From Phymorhynchus buccinoides (lineage: Eukaryota > Mollusca > Gastropoda > Neogastropoda > Raphitomidae): a DNA stretch of 64,000 nucleotides. The notes beneath the pieces were generated by a model, which worked only from the letters and a program-made list of their open reading frames with translations, had not been told where the DNA came from and searched no databases. The DNA lies in NCBI GenBank assembly GCA_017654935.2, contig CM065697.1, forward strand, positions 47,393,263-47,457,262. The letters are read 5' to 3'. The position numbers were made by a program, and so were the translations under genes. This document shows, piece by piece, positions 1 to 10,340 of the stretch. Each line of letters opens with the position of its first letter. Within the stretch, counting starts at the first letter, position 1.

Positions 1-38
1 CCTTGGTGTTCCACCCACTCTCTGTTGTCTAAAAGTGT

Positions 39-438
39 ACCGTTGTTATCAGACTATAAGGCGCACTCCCAAATTTTACTTAAATTTCAGATTTTGTTAT
101 TATATTTTCTTACTCTTTTATTAGTTATGTTATAAGTCGCAGGGCTTTCAGTCTGGGAAAACAAAGTATCGCCTTAACCCTTTCACCGCCAGCCATATTT
201 CAGCCAAAAATGTCAATTCAATTTACCTGGGTAGAGAACAAAATCCATCTGCAGTATTGGGGATTCTTCTGTTACACATAAAATAGGGTCTATCCTTACT
301 TCCCTAAACTAAGACAATAGGGTCTTTGGATTATATACCCCAATTTGACGCCTTTTAGTGACATAGGTGTTTAACCACTGTGGTGCTAAAATGCGACTTT
401 GGCGGTGAAAGGGTTAATATAGTCCGAAAAATATGGTA
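39..438. mobile_element. MITE family C (TATAAGGCGCA ends), interrupted
   Basis: The left end reads TACCG...GACTATAAGGCGCAC and the right end TATAGTCCGAAAAATATGGTA, the inverted termini shared with copies at 3656, 6124, 41110 and 56562. The copy is split by a TTAA-flanked MITE at 174-417. Boundaries are good to a few bases. The family is probably pogo/Tc1-mariner related, inferred from the transposase fragment at 57284. Confidence 0.75.
174..417 (+). mobile_element. piggyBac-type MITE, family A
   Basis: It begins TTAACCCTTTCACCGCCA and ends with the inverted GGCGGTGAAAGGGTTAA. The TTAA target and CCCTTT terminus are typical of piggyBac non-autonomous elements. It is 244 bp with no coding capacity and sits inside MITE C. 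Other copies lie at 19924, 55561 and 55757. Confidence 0.85.
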
Positions 439-541
439 ATTCTACCCCTCCTCGCCTCAAAACATAACGCACCCTTTTGTTTCCATCTTTTTCCCCGTGT
501 TGTTATTTTTTCATGCGTGTTCCTTGTTCCTTTGCCTTCAG

Positions 542-629
542 GCTGAACACGATCCACTTGTACGGATGCAACGTGCGTGATGTGAGTTCCCTCAAGAGGT
601 TCAACCGCTTTCTCAACATCGAGATGTGA
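542..629 (+). CDS. Last coding exon of an unidentified upstream gene (LRR-like)
   Basis: A strong pyrimidine-rich acceptor (TTCCTTTGCCTTCAG) ends at 541. The exon starts with one base of a split codon, then 28 codons and TGA at 627-629. The peptide begins LNTIHLYGCNVRDVSSLKRF and ends LNIEM. The L-x-x-I-x-L-x-x-C pattern resembles a leucine-rich repeat, as in F-box/LRR-type proteins, but I cannot name the gene. Codon use is GC-rich (AAC, ATC, CTC, AAG) like the HIPK exons and unlike the AT-rich surroundings, which supports real coding. Upstream exons lie outside the window. Being so short, it is easily missed by ORF calling. The alternative is a chance frame, but the acceptor, composition and peptide together argue against that. 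Confidence 0.6.
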
Positions 630-1212
630 ACTGGCAACGACAAGCAACTGGAAACCACGGGGAAACGCTCACACAGAGTACTTGAAAGTCACCTTCCAAT
701 GGCAAAACACAGAGGTGGTTTTTAGTTTTCAGCAGGGATTTTTTTTTTTTTTAGTTCGTTCCCGCAAATACGTATTATTTATTTTATTTTATTTTAATCC
801 AGTTAGCTTGATGATCCTTTTTCTTTTTTATTTACTGCTTCTGCTTTGATAAATGGTCTATTGGTTTATTTGTCAAATGTCATAGACGTGAATATATGTG
901 ATGAATTTTTTTTATGGTAAAAAATTTATTTGATTTAGATGTCCATCATCGAAAAAAATCTAAAACAAAAAAGGAAAGAAAAGGCAACGAAAAAGGAAAA
1001 AAAACATGTTTGAGCTTCATACCTGATTGTTTTATCTGTCATATTAAGTGTGTGGGAGGTTTACTTCGACTGAATTCTTGACTGGAAGGATGAAGTAAAA
1101 AAACCAAGCAATGAGTTACTTACCCCTATCATGCCCCTTTGTCACTAAAGGAGCGCTTGCTCTTTCGAAATGGTGGCGGGGGGCTTTCAGAGAATATTTT
1201 TCATTCTTTGTC
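630..1212 (+). other. Probable 3' UTR / downstream flank of the upstream gene
   Basis: AT-rich sequence with T- and A-runs and no coding potential follows the TGA at 627. It probably starts the 3' UTR of the upstream gene. No canonical AATAAA is obvious here; one occurs at 2631-2636 and another near 8309, so the UTR end is undetermined. Confidence 0.35.
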
Positions 1213-1528
1213 TGTCCCCCCGTGGGGATACCGGGGGGTCTTTTGTACAAATAGTTCCCCCACCTTCTGGAAGTTCTGTGCTTGTAACTTCCTCTATTCC
1301 ATCACTCTCTTTGACTCTGCCTTTTCCCTTTGCTAACTGTTATCTGCTATCTTTCTATCTCACCAGTCCATTCTCCTGCCTTTTTTCTATGAATTCTTAC
1401 AAAGATTTCTTGAGCCGAAGTCGGACATGCTGGGCCTAATTATTTCTTAGTTAGGCGCATAACGGCAGCATGATGCGTCTACGCTCATATGACAGGAAAC
1501 TGTCTGAGCGAACGAAGAAGAAGAATTC
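1213..1528 (-). repeat. Interspersed repeat S1, copy 1 (inverted-pair arm)
   Basis: High-copy ~310-bp repeat seen at least ten times in this window. In this orientation it starts with CCCCGTGGGGATACCGGGG and ends with TGTCTGAGCGAACGAAGAAG. The GAA-rich tail suggests a SINE-like element. No A/B-box promoter was recognised, so its class is open. It pairs head-to-head with the copy at 1631. Confidence 0.8.
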
Positions 1529-1630
1529 TTTGTTTGGGTTTTAGGTTTGTTTTTCTTGTTATCTTAAGTGCTGCAGCTTCAACTTCAGTTTGCAAGCTTA
1601 AAATCTCTAAAATTACATTGTTCTACACGC

Positions 1631-1942
1631 TCTTCTTCTTTGATCGCTCAGACATTTCATGTCAATTATGAGCGTAGATGCGTCATGCTGCCGTTATGCG
1701 CCTAAGTAAGAAATAATTAGGCCCAGCATGTCTGTCTTCGGCTGGAGGAAATGTTTTTGAAAGAGTTTCTTGGAAAAAAGGCAGGAGAATGGACCGGTAA
1801 TGCAGAAAGACAGCAGATGACAGTAAGCAAAAGGAAAAGGCAGAGTCAGAAAGAGTGACAGATTAGAGGAAGTTACAGGCACAGAACTTCCAGAAGGTGG
1901 GGGAACTATTTATGCAAAAGACCCCCCGGTATCCCCACATGG
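1631..1942 (+). repeat. Interspersed repeat S1, copy 2 (inverted-pair arm)
   Basis: Same family as 1213-1528 but opposite orientation, beginning TCTTCTTCTTTGATCGCTCA and ending near CCCCCACATGGGG. The two arms are separated by only ~100 bp, making a ~730-bp inverted repeat able to fold back in DNA or RNA. Confidence 0.8.
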
Positions 1943-2083
1943 GGGGGAGGGGGTCTTCATGCTCAATTTTCTGTGTGTGTGTGTGGGGGGGGGTGCTTGT
2001 GATTTCAGAGATAAATTCAACTGTGAATGGTTAACTTTTAACTTTTCTTCCACTATCTTGTCTTTCTCACACAAGTATTATTA

Positions 2084-2115
2084 CCCCCCCCCCCCCCTCC
2101 AACCCCCCCCCCCCC
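2084..2115. repeat. Poly-C tracts
   Basis: Two runs of C separated by TCCAA. Length is likely unstable in sequencing and in the population. Confidence 0.8.
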
Positions 2116-2145
2116 CTTTAATTTGTGGCCATTCAGATCTTTCCA

Positions 2146-2430
2146 CCTTCTCTTCTCCTGCATTCCCGGGCCATGTATCTGTTTTCCAGTTTTCACTGGT
2201 CTCCTCGCTGCATTCAGCTGACACATTCCGATTTCGGAGGAGCTCAAAGCAGAAAACTATATGGACATTTTTTTTTATAAAAAAGACAGGAGAATGGGCC
2301 AAAAGTCAGAAAGATAGTAGATGACACAAAGCAAGGGAAAAGGCAGAGTCAAAGAGAGAGACAGATTAGAGGAAGTTACCAGCACAGAACTTCCAGAAGG
2401 TTGGGGAACTATATGTACAGAAAAAAAGAA
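2146..2430. repeat. Fused S2/S1 repeat fragments
   Basis: The left part (about 2146-2245, with CATTCCCGGGCCATGTATCT and ACACATTCCGATTTCGGAG) matches repeat S2 at 38886 and 57535. The right part (about 2280-2430, GACAGGAGAATGGGCC to GTTGGGGAACTATATG) matches the 3' half of S1. S2 and S1 seem to share or exchange their tail modules. Confidence 0.65.
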
Positions 2431-3035
2431 TGGTATTCCCGCAGGGGATCTTTCCACCCATTGTGATGATGTGTTCTATTCAGATTCGAAAGTTGGTGTG
2501 GGTTGGTTTTTTTTATTGTGGTTTTTTTTTAGAAGAAAGATATTAATGAACAACATTTGTGTTTGCATCATCAGTTGATCATGAGTCCAATTTTTTTTTA
2601 TTGTTGAATTTGTGTGTATATTCTGGAGGAAATAAAGGTAAAACTTAAAATGTCTGTATTACTTCTTTCTTTTTTTTAAGCAAAGACATTTGGGATATAA
2701 AATAAAATGTGTGAATGTATGTTTGTACATTTATTTGAGAGAGAAAAACCCCACTCAAGCAAACCAATTGGAAACAAAAACAATAAAATAAATATATGAA
2801 ATAGTTACACCATTTTGATGTTGAAAGTTTATTCCATTGTTGAAGTATACTTTGGGAAATGCATTTTTTTTTCCAACTGATTTGAAAAGGCAATGGATTA
2901 TTGTTCATGTTTTACATTCAGATCTGATGCACAGTGGATCTTGTTATTCTGTGTGTGTGTGATTTTTTTCTTCCTCCTTTACTCTAAGCTCTTCTTTCAA
3001 GTGTGTTCTTCTTTTATATGAAAAGAAAATGCCTT
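2431..3035. other. AT-rich intergenic stretch
   Basis: No coding potential. It contains a canonical AATAAA at 2631-2636, followed by AT-rich sequence, a possible poly(A) signal for the gene ending at 629. Confidence 0.3.
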
Positions 3036-3343
3036 CGTCTTCTTCAATCGCTCAGACAGTTTCCTGTCGATTATGAGCGCAGATGTGTCATGCTGCTGTT
3101 ATGCGCCTAACTAAGAAATAGTTAGGCCCAGCAAGTCCGACTTCGGCTCGAGGAAATGTTTTCGAAAGAGTTTCGTGAAAAAGGGCAGGAGAATGGACCG
3201 GTAAGGCAGAAAGATAGTAGATGACAGTAAGCAACGGGAAAAGGCAGAGTCAAAGAGTGACAGATTAGAGGAAGTTACAAACACAGAACTTCCAGAAGGT
3301 GGGGGAACTATTATACAAAAGACCCCCCGGTATCCCCACGGGG
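3036..3343 (+). repeat. Interspersed repeat S1, copy 3
   Basis: Full-length copy running from TCTTCTTCAATCGCTCAGAC to CCCCGGTATCCCCACGGGG, directly followed by a G-rich and T-rich low-complexity segment. Confidence 0.8.
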
Positions 3344-3655
3344 AGAAGAAAATGCCAATTTCATGTCTTGGTTGTGGGTCTGGGGGGGGGGGGGGGGGGT
3401 GTAATTGTGTGAAAGCGTGGGACTGTAAACTTTATGAATACTGTACCTTTGCATGTGAAAGCTCAGCGGAAGAAAAAATAAATCAGATTTGTATGGAGTG
3501 CATTTGTGTGGCATGCAATTCTTGTTTTTGTCGTTGTGTTATATATTAGTTCATTTTCTTTTGTTTATAATATTTTCTCTAGAGGGTCTTAACACTAAAT
3601 TGTGTTCAAGACGCTTGAGAAAGTGTGCTCTTGCATCATGACTGAGAAATGATTA

Positions 3656-4391
3656 CCGTATTGTACGGACTATAAGGCGCACTGGACTATAATGTGCACT
3701 GGACTATAAGGCGCACTGGACTATAAGGCGCACTGGACTATAAGGCGCACTGGACTATAAGGCGCACTGGACTATAAGGCGCACTGGACTATAAGGCGCA
3801 CTGGACTATAAGGCGCACTGGACTATAAGGCGCACTGGACTATAAGGCGCACTGGACTATAAGGCGCACTGGACTATAAGGCGCACTGGACTATAAGGCG
3901 CACTGGACTATAAGGCGCACTGGACTATAAGGCGCACTGGACTATAAGGCGCACTGGACTATAAGGCGCACTGGACTATAAGGCGCACTGGACTATAAGG
4001 CGCACTGGACTATAAGGCGCACTGGACTATAAGGCGCACTGGACTATAAGGCGCACTGGACTATAAGGCGCACTGGACTATAAGGCGCACTGGACTATAA
4101 GACGCACTGGACTATAAGGCGCACTGGACTATAAGGCGCACTGGACTATAAGGCGCACTGGACTATAAGGCGCACTGGACTATAAGGCGCACTGGACTAT
4201 AAGGCGCACTGGACTATAAGACGCACTGGACTATAAGGCGCACTGGACTATAAGGCGCACTGGACTATAAGACGCACCAAATTTAACAAAATTCTTATTC
4301 TATTTTCTTACTATATTTTCAGTCACATTATAAGGCGCTGGGGTCTCAGTCTGGGGGGAAAAAGTATCGCCTTATAGTCCGTAAAATACGA
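3656..4391. mobile_element. MITE family C copy with internal array expansion
   Basis: Termini CCGTATTGTACGGACTATAA and CTTATAGTCCGTAAAATACG are flanked by TA. A normal copy is ~170 bp. This one is ~735 bp because a 17-bp segment at its left terminus has been amplified. Confidence 0.8.
3668..4279. repeat. 17-bp tandem array (about 36 copies)
   Basis: Unit GGACTATAAGGCGCACT repeats almost perfectly. Variants are a few GACGCAC units and one AATGTGCACT near the left edge. The unit is the subterminal part of the MITE C terminal repeat, so the array arose inside the transposon. There are no unique spacers, which rules out CRISPR-like organisation. Confidence 0.95.
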
Positions 4392-5334
4392 TAAAATTTA
4401 TTATTGTTTTTAATGGAATCCTGTACAAAGTTGTTTTATGTGGTGAATTTGTGCAAGTTGGGGTTTACCTGTTGCGTAAATGTGGACTCTGACATTGTCT
4501 TGTGAATATGGCATGGGAATTTAGTATTCTTTGTGATACTTTACATCAGTATTAGCATATTGTATATTGTTTTGCGTATTGCAAGCATTGTGCAGCAACA
4601 TTCTCCATAAGAAGATACAAGATCATTTGGTGTTAAGTTGTATATACTTTGCAACATTGTCTTAAGTACTTAGCTGAACAGATTTTGTATTGCATAGTAT
4701 ATACCCGTACATTTTCTGTGAAGCGTGAACAGATTTTATTACAACATTGTTTTTGTACACTCCAGTTGATATTTTCCACATAATATATATGAAAATTTGG
4801 AGGGAAAATGTCATGTTTGTTCAAAGATTCTTTGGATGTATGCAATGTTCCAGTGGATTTGGGGGTTGGGTGAAAAAAAAGGTATGGGGGTATTTAATGT
4901 TATATTGGAGTTTGCTATTTATCGTTGATTTATATGTGTACATCCCATTGTCTGACTTCTATCTCCTCATCCGAATCATGTCTATGATACAGATCGTATC
5001 TCCTATTATCTCTGTCTCTCTCTCTTTGTCTCTGTCTCTCTCTCTGTCTCTCTCTCTTCGTCTCTTTTTCTCTTTGTGCAGCATTAAAAGGCATTCTAAT
5101 TTTGCTGAATATTTTAAATAAAAATCTACGAGCGGCCAGTGTTTTTGCCAGAAATCTTTTTTTTGTCCTTCGTATGTATGGATATAAAATACATGCTTTG
5201 AAGAATATACTCGCTTAAAATCACACATGCACACACTTGTAAACATGTTCACTAATTTAAAGTGCTGCACCCCAGTTCAAGCCCTTTCACTTAACATCAT
5301 TTTTAGAACTCACTACCGGAACACTACCGGGGTA
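4392..5334. other. AT-rich intergenic stretch with CT microsatellite
   Basis: I see no gene. A short CT-rich tract lies near 5008-5070. The open frames over it are low complexity. Confidence 0.4.
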
Positions 5335-6068
5335 CAGTGGAGTCCAACTATAACGAACTCGCTTTTAACGAAATTTCGCGATTAACGAACTGACTTCAAT
5401 TTCCCGGCAAATGCTCTTCTATTTGTCACTTGCAAAGCCATGGGTATAACGAACAAAAAATCCTTTTGAAATAACGAACGCCCGCTTTTTACGAACACAT
5501 GTTCTACGCCCCAGGATAATTTTATTTACTTGGAAAAATAGCCTATAACGAACTCAGCCTGTGCGATGCGCTGCAAAAACCTAGGCCTTCAAACTCCAAG
5601 CTAGAACGTGTTGTCAAGAGGAAGGAAGTTGGAAAATATGAACTGCGCATGCGTGAACTCATTTAGATTCACACTGGGTCGTCTGCTAGGCCTAGGCTTC
5701 CTACAGATCATTCGGTTTCTCAAGGTCGCTTTACAATTCGCGCTCAAAATAAAGATCGAAAAGTTCGTGAAAGCCTATAACAAACTAAATTTGTGTGATG
5801 TGTTGTCACTTAATGGACAAACTTGTTGAAAAGTGTGCCAAAACAGACCAGCGTCAGACAACACTGCTGAACTTCTTCAAGCCTTGTACATCCCGTGATT
5901 AAGACAGACAATCCAAACTGGTCAAGTTTATGTTTTCGGTTATCATTGGTGAGTGTTTGAACTGTTTTTGTTTTCAACATACATTGTACATGTACATGTA
6001 TAACGAAATCCTGATACAACGAACTGAGTCTGTGTTCCCTTAAAATTCGTTTTACCCGGACTCCACTG
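5335..6068 (+). mobile_element. Tigger/pogo-like non-autonomous element E, copy 1
   Basis: TA-flanked, begins CAGTGGAGTCCAACTATAAC and ends GTTTTACCCGGACTCCACTG. The interior is 734 bp and keeps the end of a transposase reading frame (5813-5902). CAGTG termini and TA duplication fit the Tigger/pogo group. A nearly identical copy in the opposite orientation lies at 23776-24534, so the family was active fairly recently. Confidence 0.85.
5813..5902 (+). pseudogene. Transposase C-terminal remnant with PIP box
   Basis: A 29-codon frame ending in TAA encodes MDKLVEKCAKTDQRQTTLLN followed by FFKPCTSRD. The QTTLLNFF motif fits the PCNA-interacting consensus Q-x-x-L-x-x-F-F. A PCNA-binding C-terminus is known for Drosophila pogo transposase. 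I infer this is the 3' end of a Tigger/pogo transposase gene left after internal deletion. Upstream catalytic domains are absent. The identical frame is kept in the second copy (23942-24031, minus strand). Confidence 0.6.
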
Positions 6069-6123
6069 TATGTTGAACACCCACAATACATTTTGTTCAT
6101 TCATTTTGCCTGCATGGTAAATT

Positions 6124-6264
6124 ACCATATTTTGGGGAATATAAGGCGTACCCCTCAAATTTTACACAAATATTCAGATTTTGTTTTTACAATTTTTTTT
6201 AATACTATTTTGTTCATCACATTGTGGTGAAATATATCACCTTATAGTCCGTAAAATAAGGGTA
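6124..6264. mobile_element. MITE family C, short copy
   Basis: The left end CCATATTTTGGGGAATATAA and the right end CTTATAGTCCGTAAAATAAG are the inverted family C termini. About 140 bp, no coding capacity. Confidence 0.65.
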
Positions 6265-6760
6265 GTGAAAGTACTTTATCATTTATGCTGAATGTGCATG
6301 TTTTTCCTTCAGTTTTTCTTGTCTATTTTTTACATTTTACCAGCGTAGAGCATACCGGTTCATGGACCTCACATATGCACCATTTGCACGTGCACTTTCA
6401 CCAATGGTGCACAAATGTGCATAAAGTTTAATAACAAAAAAAAGCAAATAAGTTTTGTATAGATTAAGTAAGTTCAGATGTGATGTCTATTAGCGTGCCA
6501 TTGATTCTGTTTTCCTATAAGCTAACTCTTACCTTGTCTTAACTTTGAAAAAATATGTCTCTCAAAAGTTGTTCAGGCTAAAATCACACATAAAAAAAGA
6601 AAAACTCTTGACTTTTTTATACTTTTAATTCAGTTCTCCTCTGGGGTCATGAAACGACAAGGTGCTAGTCGCATCCTCATATTAAGAGATCAAATGAATA
6701 CAATTTTATTATTTTTGTTACAGAAGAGGCTATTCATTTAGATACAGCAATAGACACGTA
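6265..6760. other. AT-rich intergenic stretch
   Basis: No gene or clear repeat recognised. Confidence 0.4.
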
Positions 6761-6942
6761 CTGTGGAACCTCTCTTATAAGACCTTAAAAAATCATCCAA
6801 AATGAGGTCTTATAGGGGAGGGGTCTTATAAGGGAGGTCATTTTAATATTAACACTTACAAAGAAGGGTAATGCCTCAGAGAAGTAGGTCTTATGTGGGA
6901 GGGAGTCTTATAATGGGAGGTCTTATAAGGGAGGTTCCACTG
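6761..6942. mobile_element. MITE family D copy 1
   Basis: Ends CTGTGGAACCTCTCTTATAA and TTATAAGGGAGGTTCCACTG with internal TCTTATA-rich repeats. Other copies lie at 42047, 46618 and 51314. TA precedes the left end. CAGTG-type termini suggest a Tc1/mariner or Tigger relative. Confidence 0.75.
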
Positions 6943-7160
6943 AACATGGAGAAATAAGGGAGAGTTGACAAAAAGTTTTCTTTCATAAAGATGTTCCTCC
7001 TTCCCGTCAACCGGCCACCTTCATCAGGCTGGAGAGTTTGCCAATATATTGAAGAAAGTGAAGGTCACACGCAGCGCTGACTCACAGCAGAAGTAGGAAG
7101 AAAATAAATGAACTGAATAAATAAATAAAAAAAGTAATATTTTAATTTTTTTTCAAGTTG

Positions 7161-7470
7161 TTTCTTCTTCTTCAATTGATCAGTGTTTTGTCAATTATGA
7201 GCGCAGATGCGTCATGCAGCCATTATGCACCTAACTCAGAAATAGTTAGGCCCAGCAAGTCCGACTTCGGCTGGAGGAAATGTTTTGAAAGTGTTTCGTG
7301 AAAAAAGGCAGGAGAATGGACCGGTAAGGCAGAAATATAGTAGATGACAGCAAGCAAAGGGAAAAGGCAGAGTCAAAGAGAGTGACAGATTAGAGGAAGT
7401 TAAAGCACAGAACTTCCAGAAGGTGGGAGAACTATTTATGCAAAAGACCCCCCAGTATCCCCACTGGGGG
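7161..7470 (+). repeat. Interspersed repeat S1, copy 4
   Basis: Full-length copy from TTCTTCTTCTTCAATTGATC to CCCCAGTATCCCCACTGGGG. Confidence 0.8.
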
Positions 7471-8349
7471 GGGGGAGTTGTTTCCAACTCTAGAATATTT
7501 CCCACTCTCCCCTTCATGAGTAGAGAGTTATTTACTATTCATTGTTTTGCATATAATACACACTCACTCGCATGCAGGCTGGCACACATACACTTTCCTT
7601 TCAGGCTTTAGAGGTAAAAATGTTGGATCTTGGGTTGATAGGCATCTTAGGGGCACCATGATCCGTTACATCAATGTTCATTATAATCAGGTGGCTAATT
7701 CAGGCTTTGGAAATGTAAACATGGTTTTAATATGGACACTTACACAAGCAGACACATTGGGACAGGCAGAGAAATTCACAAAGCAAAAAAACAGAAAATG
7801 TATCATACTCTATTGTTGTGATCTCAATGTGTTTTTCAGCTGTGTTATATATATGTGGCTTGAAAACGCTTCCGCATTATTTTCTTTAAATTCTTTTGTT
7901 TTTTGTTGAGGTTTTACCTAGTTGTCTTTCAGTTTCATCTTACCTAGTATTGTTGTGGCACAAGAATTGCAATGCTTTAATTTTGTGTGTGTCCTGATTT
8001 TTCCTGTTGTTTCGAATCTCTCTTTAATCTTTGGTTGTTATTTGTGTGTTTTTCCTTTCAGTTTTCCGTTTGTTTTAGTCAATCCGTTTCAGTTTTTGTT
8101 CATTTGCTTGATTGCTCGGTTTTGTGTTTTTCATTATTTGATGAGGTGCTGTTTTGGGTGTGAATTTGCTCACAAATGCTTCAAACTGCTGCGTTTTATG
8201 TAATTGTTGCTTGGGTGTGATATGTTATTTTCACGATGAATCATATCTATTGTGAACTAAGCCAAATGCTGTAACTGTATGCTGTGCCCCGTGCATAACA
8301 TATGAAGAAATAAAATACATGACAAAAAGGGGAATGAATTTAGTTAGGC
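7471..8349. other. T-rich intergenic stretch
   Basis: Contains a 93-codon and a 120-codon open frame, but both are T-rich, hydrophobic by composition and show no recognisable domain. AATAAA near 8309 could be a poly(A) signal. Confidence 0.4.
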
Positions 8350-8476
8350 TCAGGGCTCAGGGCCCTATGAAGCACTAAAATTCTACAGGACCCTCTCTGT
8401 GCATGGTCCCAGGGATGCACTAAAATTCTATGCTGTAAGTGAAAGAGTCCCTGGGACCCCTTGTTTTGCGGGACGA
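8350..8476 (-). mobile_element. hAT-like MITE (CAGGGCTCCC family), damaged copy
   Basis: Reverse-orientation copy containing GTCCCAGGGATGCACTAAAA and GTCCCTGGGACCCCTTGTTT. Internal deletion and loss of the left terminus make it about 60% of full length. Confidence 0.65.
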
Positions 8477-8639
8477 TTAAGTTTGTTAATGGCACTGTTA
8501 TTTCGCAGAGTATATTTAAAAGCTAAGAATTGAAAATCGGATCTTATATCTCAGGTGTGTTTCTCTTTAACAAATGAACTTCATTACGGGAAGTATTTTC
8601 GAAACAAAATGTGAAAAATGCACCTTCTTTTTCTGCGAG

Positions 8640-9746
8640 TATCCTTTGCACTCTATTGTTGTTCCCTCTTTTTGTCCATCTCTGAATGAGCGTGCTGATC
8701 TTATCATTTAGAATGCCCTTTCTTGTGAGTCCATCTCTGAATGAGGTGCTGATCCCTTGTGAGCGTTTTGTTTGAGCGTGCTGATCTTATCGCCCTTTCT
8801 TGTGAGCGTTTTGTCCATCTCTGAATGAGCGTGCTGATCTTATCATTTAGAATGCCCTTTCTTGTGAGCGTTTTGTCCATCTCTGAATGAGCGTGCTGAT
8901 CTTATCATTTAGAATGCCCTTTCTTGTGAGCGTTTTGTCCATCTCTGAATGAGCGTGCTGATCTTATCATTTAGAATGCCCTTTCTTGTGAGCGTTTTGT
9001 CCATCTCTGAATGAGCGTGCTGATCTTATCATTTAGAATGCCCTTTCTTGTGAGCGTTTTGTCCATCTCTGAATGAGCGTGCTGATCTAGAATGCCCTTT
9101 CTTGTGATTGTCCATCTCTGAATGAGCGCTGATCTTATCTGATGCCCTTTTATCTCTGAATGAGCGTGCTGATCTTATCATTTAGAAGCCCTTTCTTGTG
9201 AGCGTTTTGTCCATCTCTGAATGAGCGTGCTGATCTTATCATTTGCCCTTTCTTGTGAGCGTTTTGTCCATCTCTGAATCGGATTTAGATTTCTTGTGAG
9301 CGTTTTGTCCATCTCTGAATGAGCGTGCTGATCTTATCATTTAGAACGCCCTTTCTTGTGATATCTCAGGTGTGTTTCTCTTTAACAAATGAACTTCATT
9401 ACGGGAAGTATTTTCGAAACAAAATGTGAAAAATGCACCTTCTTTTTCTGCCCTTTCTTGTGAGCGTTTTGTCCATCTTGAATGAGCGTGCTGATCTTAA
9501 ACACGCCCTTTCTTGTGAGCGTTTTGTCCATCTCTGAATGAGCGTGCTGCCCTTTCTTGTGAGCGTTTTGTCCATCTCTGAATGAGCGTGCTGATCCTAG
9601 AATGCCTTTCTTTGAGCGTTTTGTCCATCTCTGAATGAGCGTGCTGATCTTATCATTTAGAATGCCCTTTCTTGTGAGCGTTTTGTCCATCTCTGAATGA
9701 GCGTGCTGATCTTATCATTTAGAATGCCCTTTCTTGTGAGCGTTTT
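8640..9746. repeat. 62-bp satellite array, block 1
   Basis: Unit CCCTTTCTTGTGAGCGTTTT plus GTCCATCTCTGAATGAGCGT plus GCTGATCTTATCATTTAGAA and TG. About 17 units, several with small internal deletions. A ~90-bp unique segment (ATATCTCAGGTGTGTTTCTC...) from just left of the array (about 8549-8635) recurs inside it at about 9360-9450, so the block has been rearranged. Confidence 0.9.
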
Positions 9747-10052
9747 GTCATTTGAAATTGTGTCATTGAAGTTAACATGGTTGCTCAAAACATTACTATT
9801 TTATTTCATGATATAACTTTTTAGTCATCAGTCATTCTTGTCTTTGAGTGCAATTTTCATTTAGAATGCCCATGTGTAATAATGCATGATAACTTCTGTA
9901 AGTGACGAAGAAACGAGGAGGAAACGTGTGGAACTTGTTATCTTTTCTTTCTTTCTTCTTTTATTTGTTCCTTATCCCTTAATATAAGGATAATCGTTGG
10001 TTTGTCACACTTTGATATCTACCTCTCAGTCACTTTTTGTAAGAATGAGCGT
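9747..10052. repeat. Duplicated unique spacer between satellite blocks (copy 1)
   Basis: The sequence from TGTCATTTGAAATTGTGTCA to CTCTCAGTCACTTTTTGTAA is nearly identical to 11078-11363. Copy 1 carries an extra satellite scrap (ATTTAGAATGCC) inserted near 9858, absent from copy 2. Confidence 0.9.
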
Positions 10053-10340
10053 GCTGATCTTATCATTTAGAATGATTTTAAGCTGATATCATTTAGAATG
10101 CCCTCTTGTCTCATTCTAGCCCCATGTATTTATTTTAGAAAGTTCTTGAGGTTTTGTCCTGAATTGCATCTCAACGCCCTTTCCGTTTTGACAATGAGGT
10201 GCTGAGTAACTGAGCGTTTTGTCCATTCTGAATGAGTGTGCATGCGTTTTGCTTCTAACGTGGATCTTATCAAGAACGCCCTTTCACTGACTGAATGAAG
10301 CTCTATCATTTAGAATGCCCTTTCTTGTGAGCGTTTTGTC
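10053..10340. repeat. Satellite and MITE B sequence interleaved
   Basis: Fragments 10-40 bp long of the 62-bp satellite alternate with fragments of the MITE B sequence that is intact at 11368-11621 (for example CCATGTATTTATTTTAG, GCATCTCAACGCCC, GTGTGCATGCG). Either multiple short insertions or a consensus/assembly hybrid. See findings. Confidence 0.7.

Noticed and set aside
3668..4279. CRISPR-like regular array
   Set aside because: No spacers; units abut directly, and the host is a eukaryote.
7922..8203. 93-codon hydrophobic frame resembling a membrane protein
   Set aside because: T-rich composition explains the hydrophobicity; no splice context or domain.
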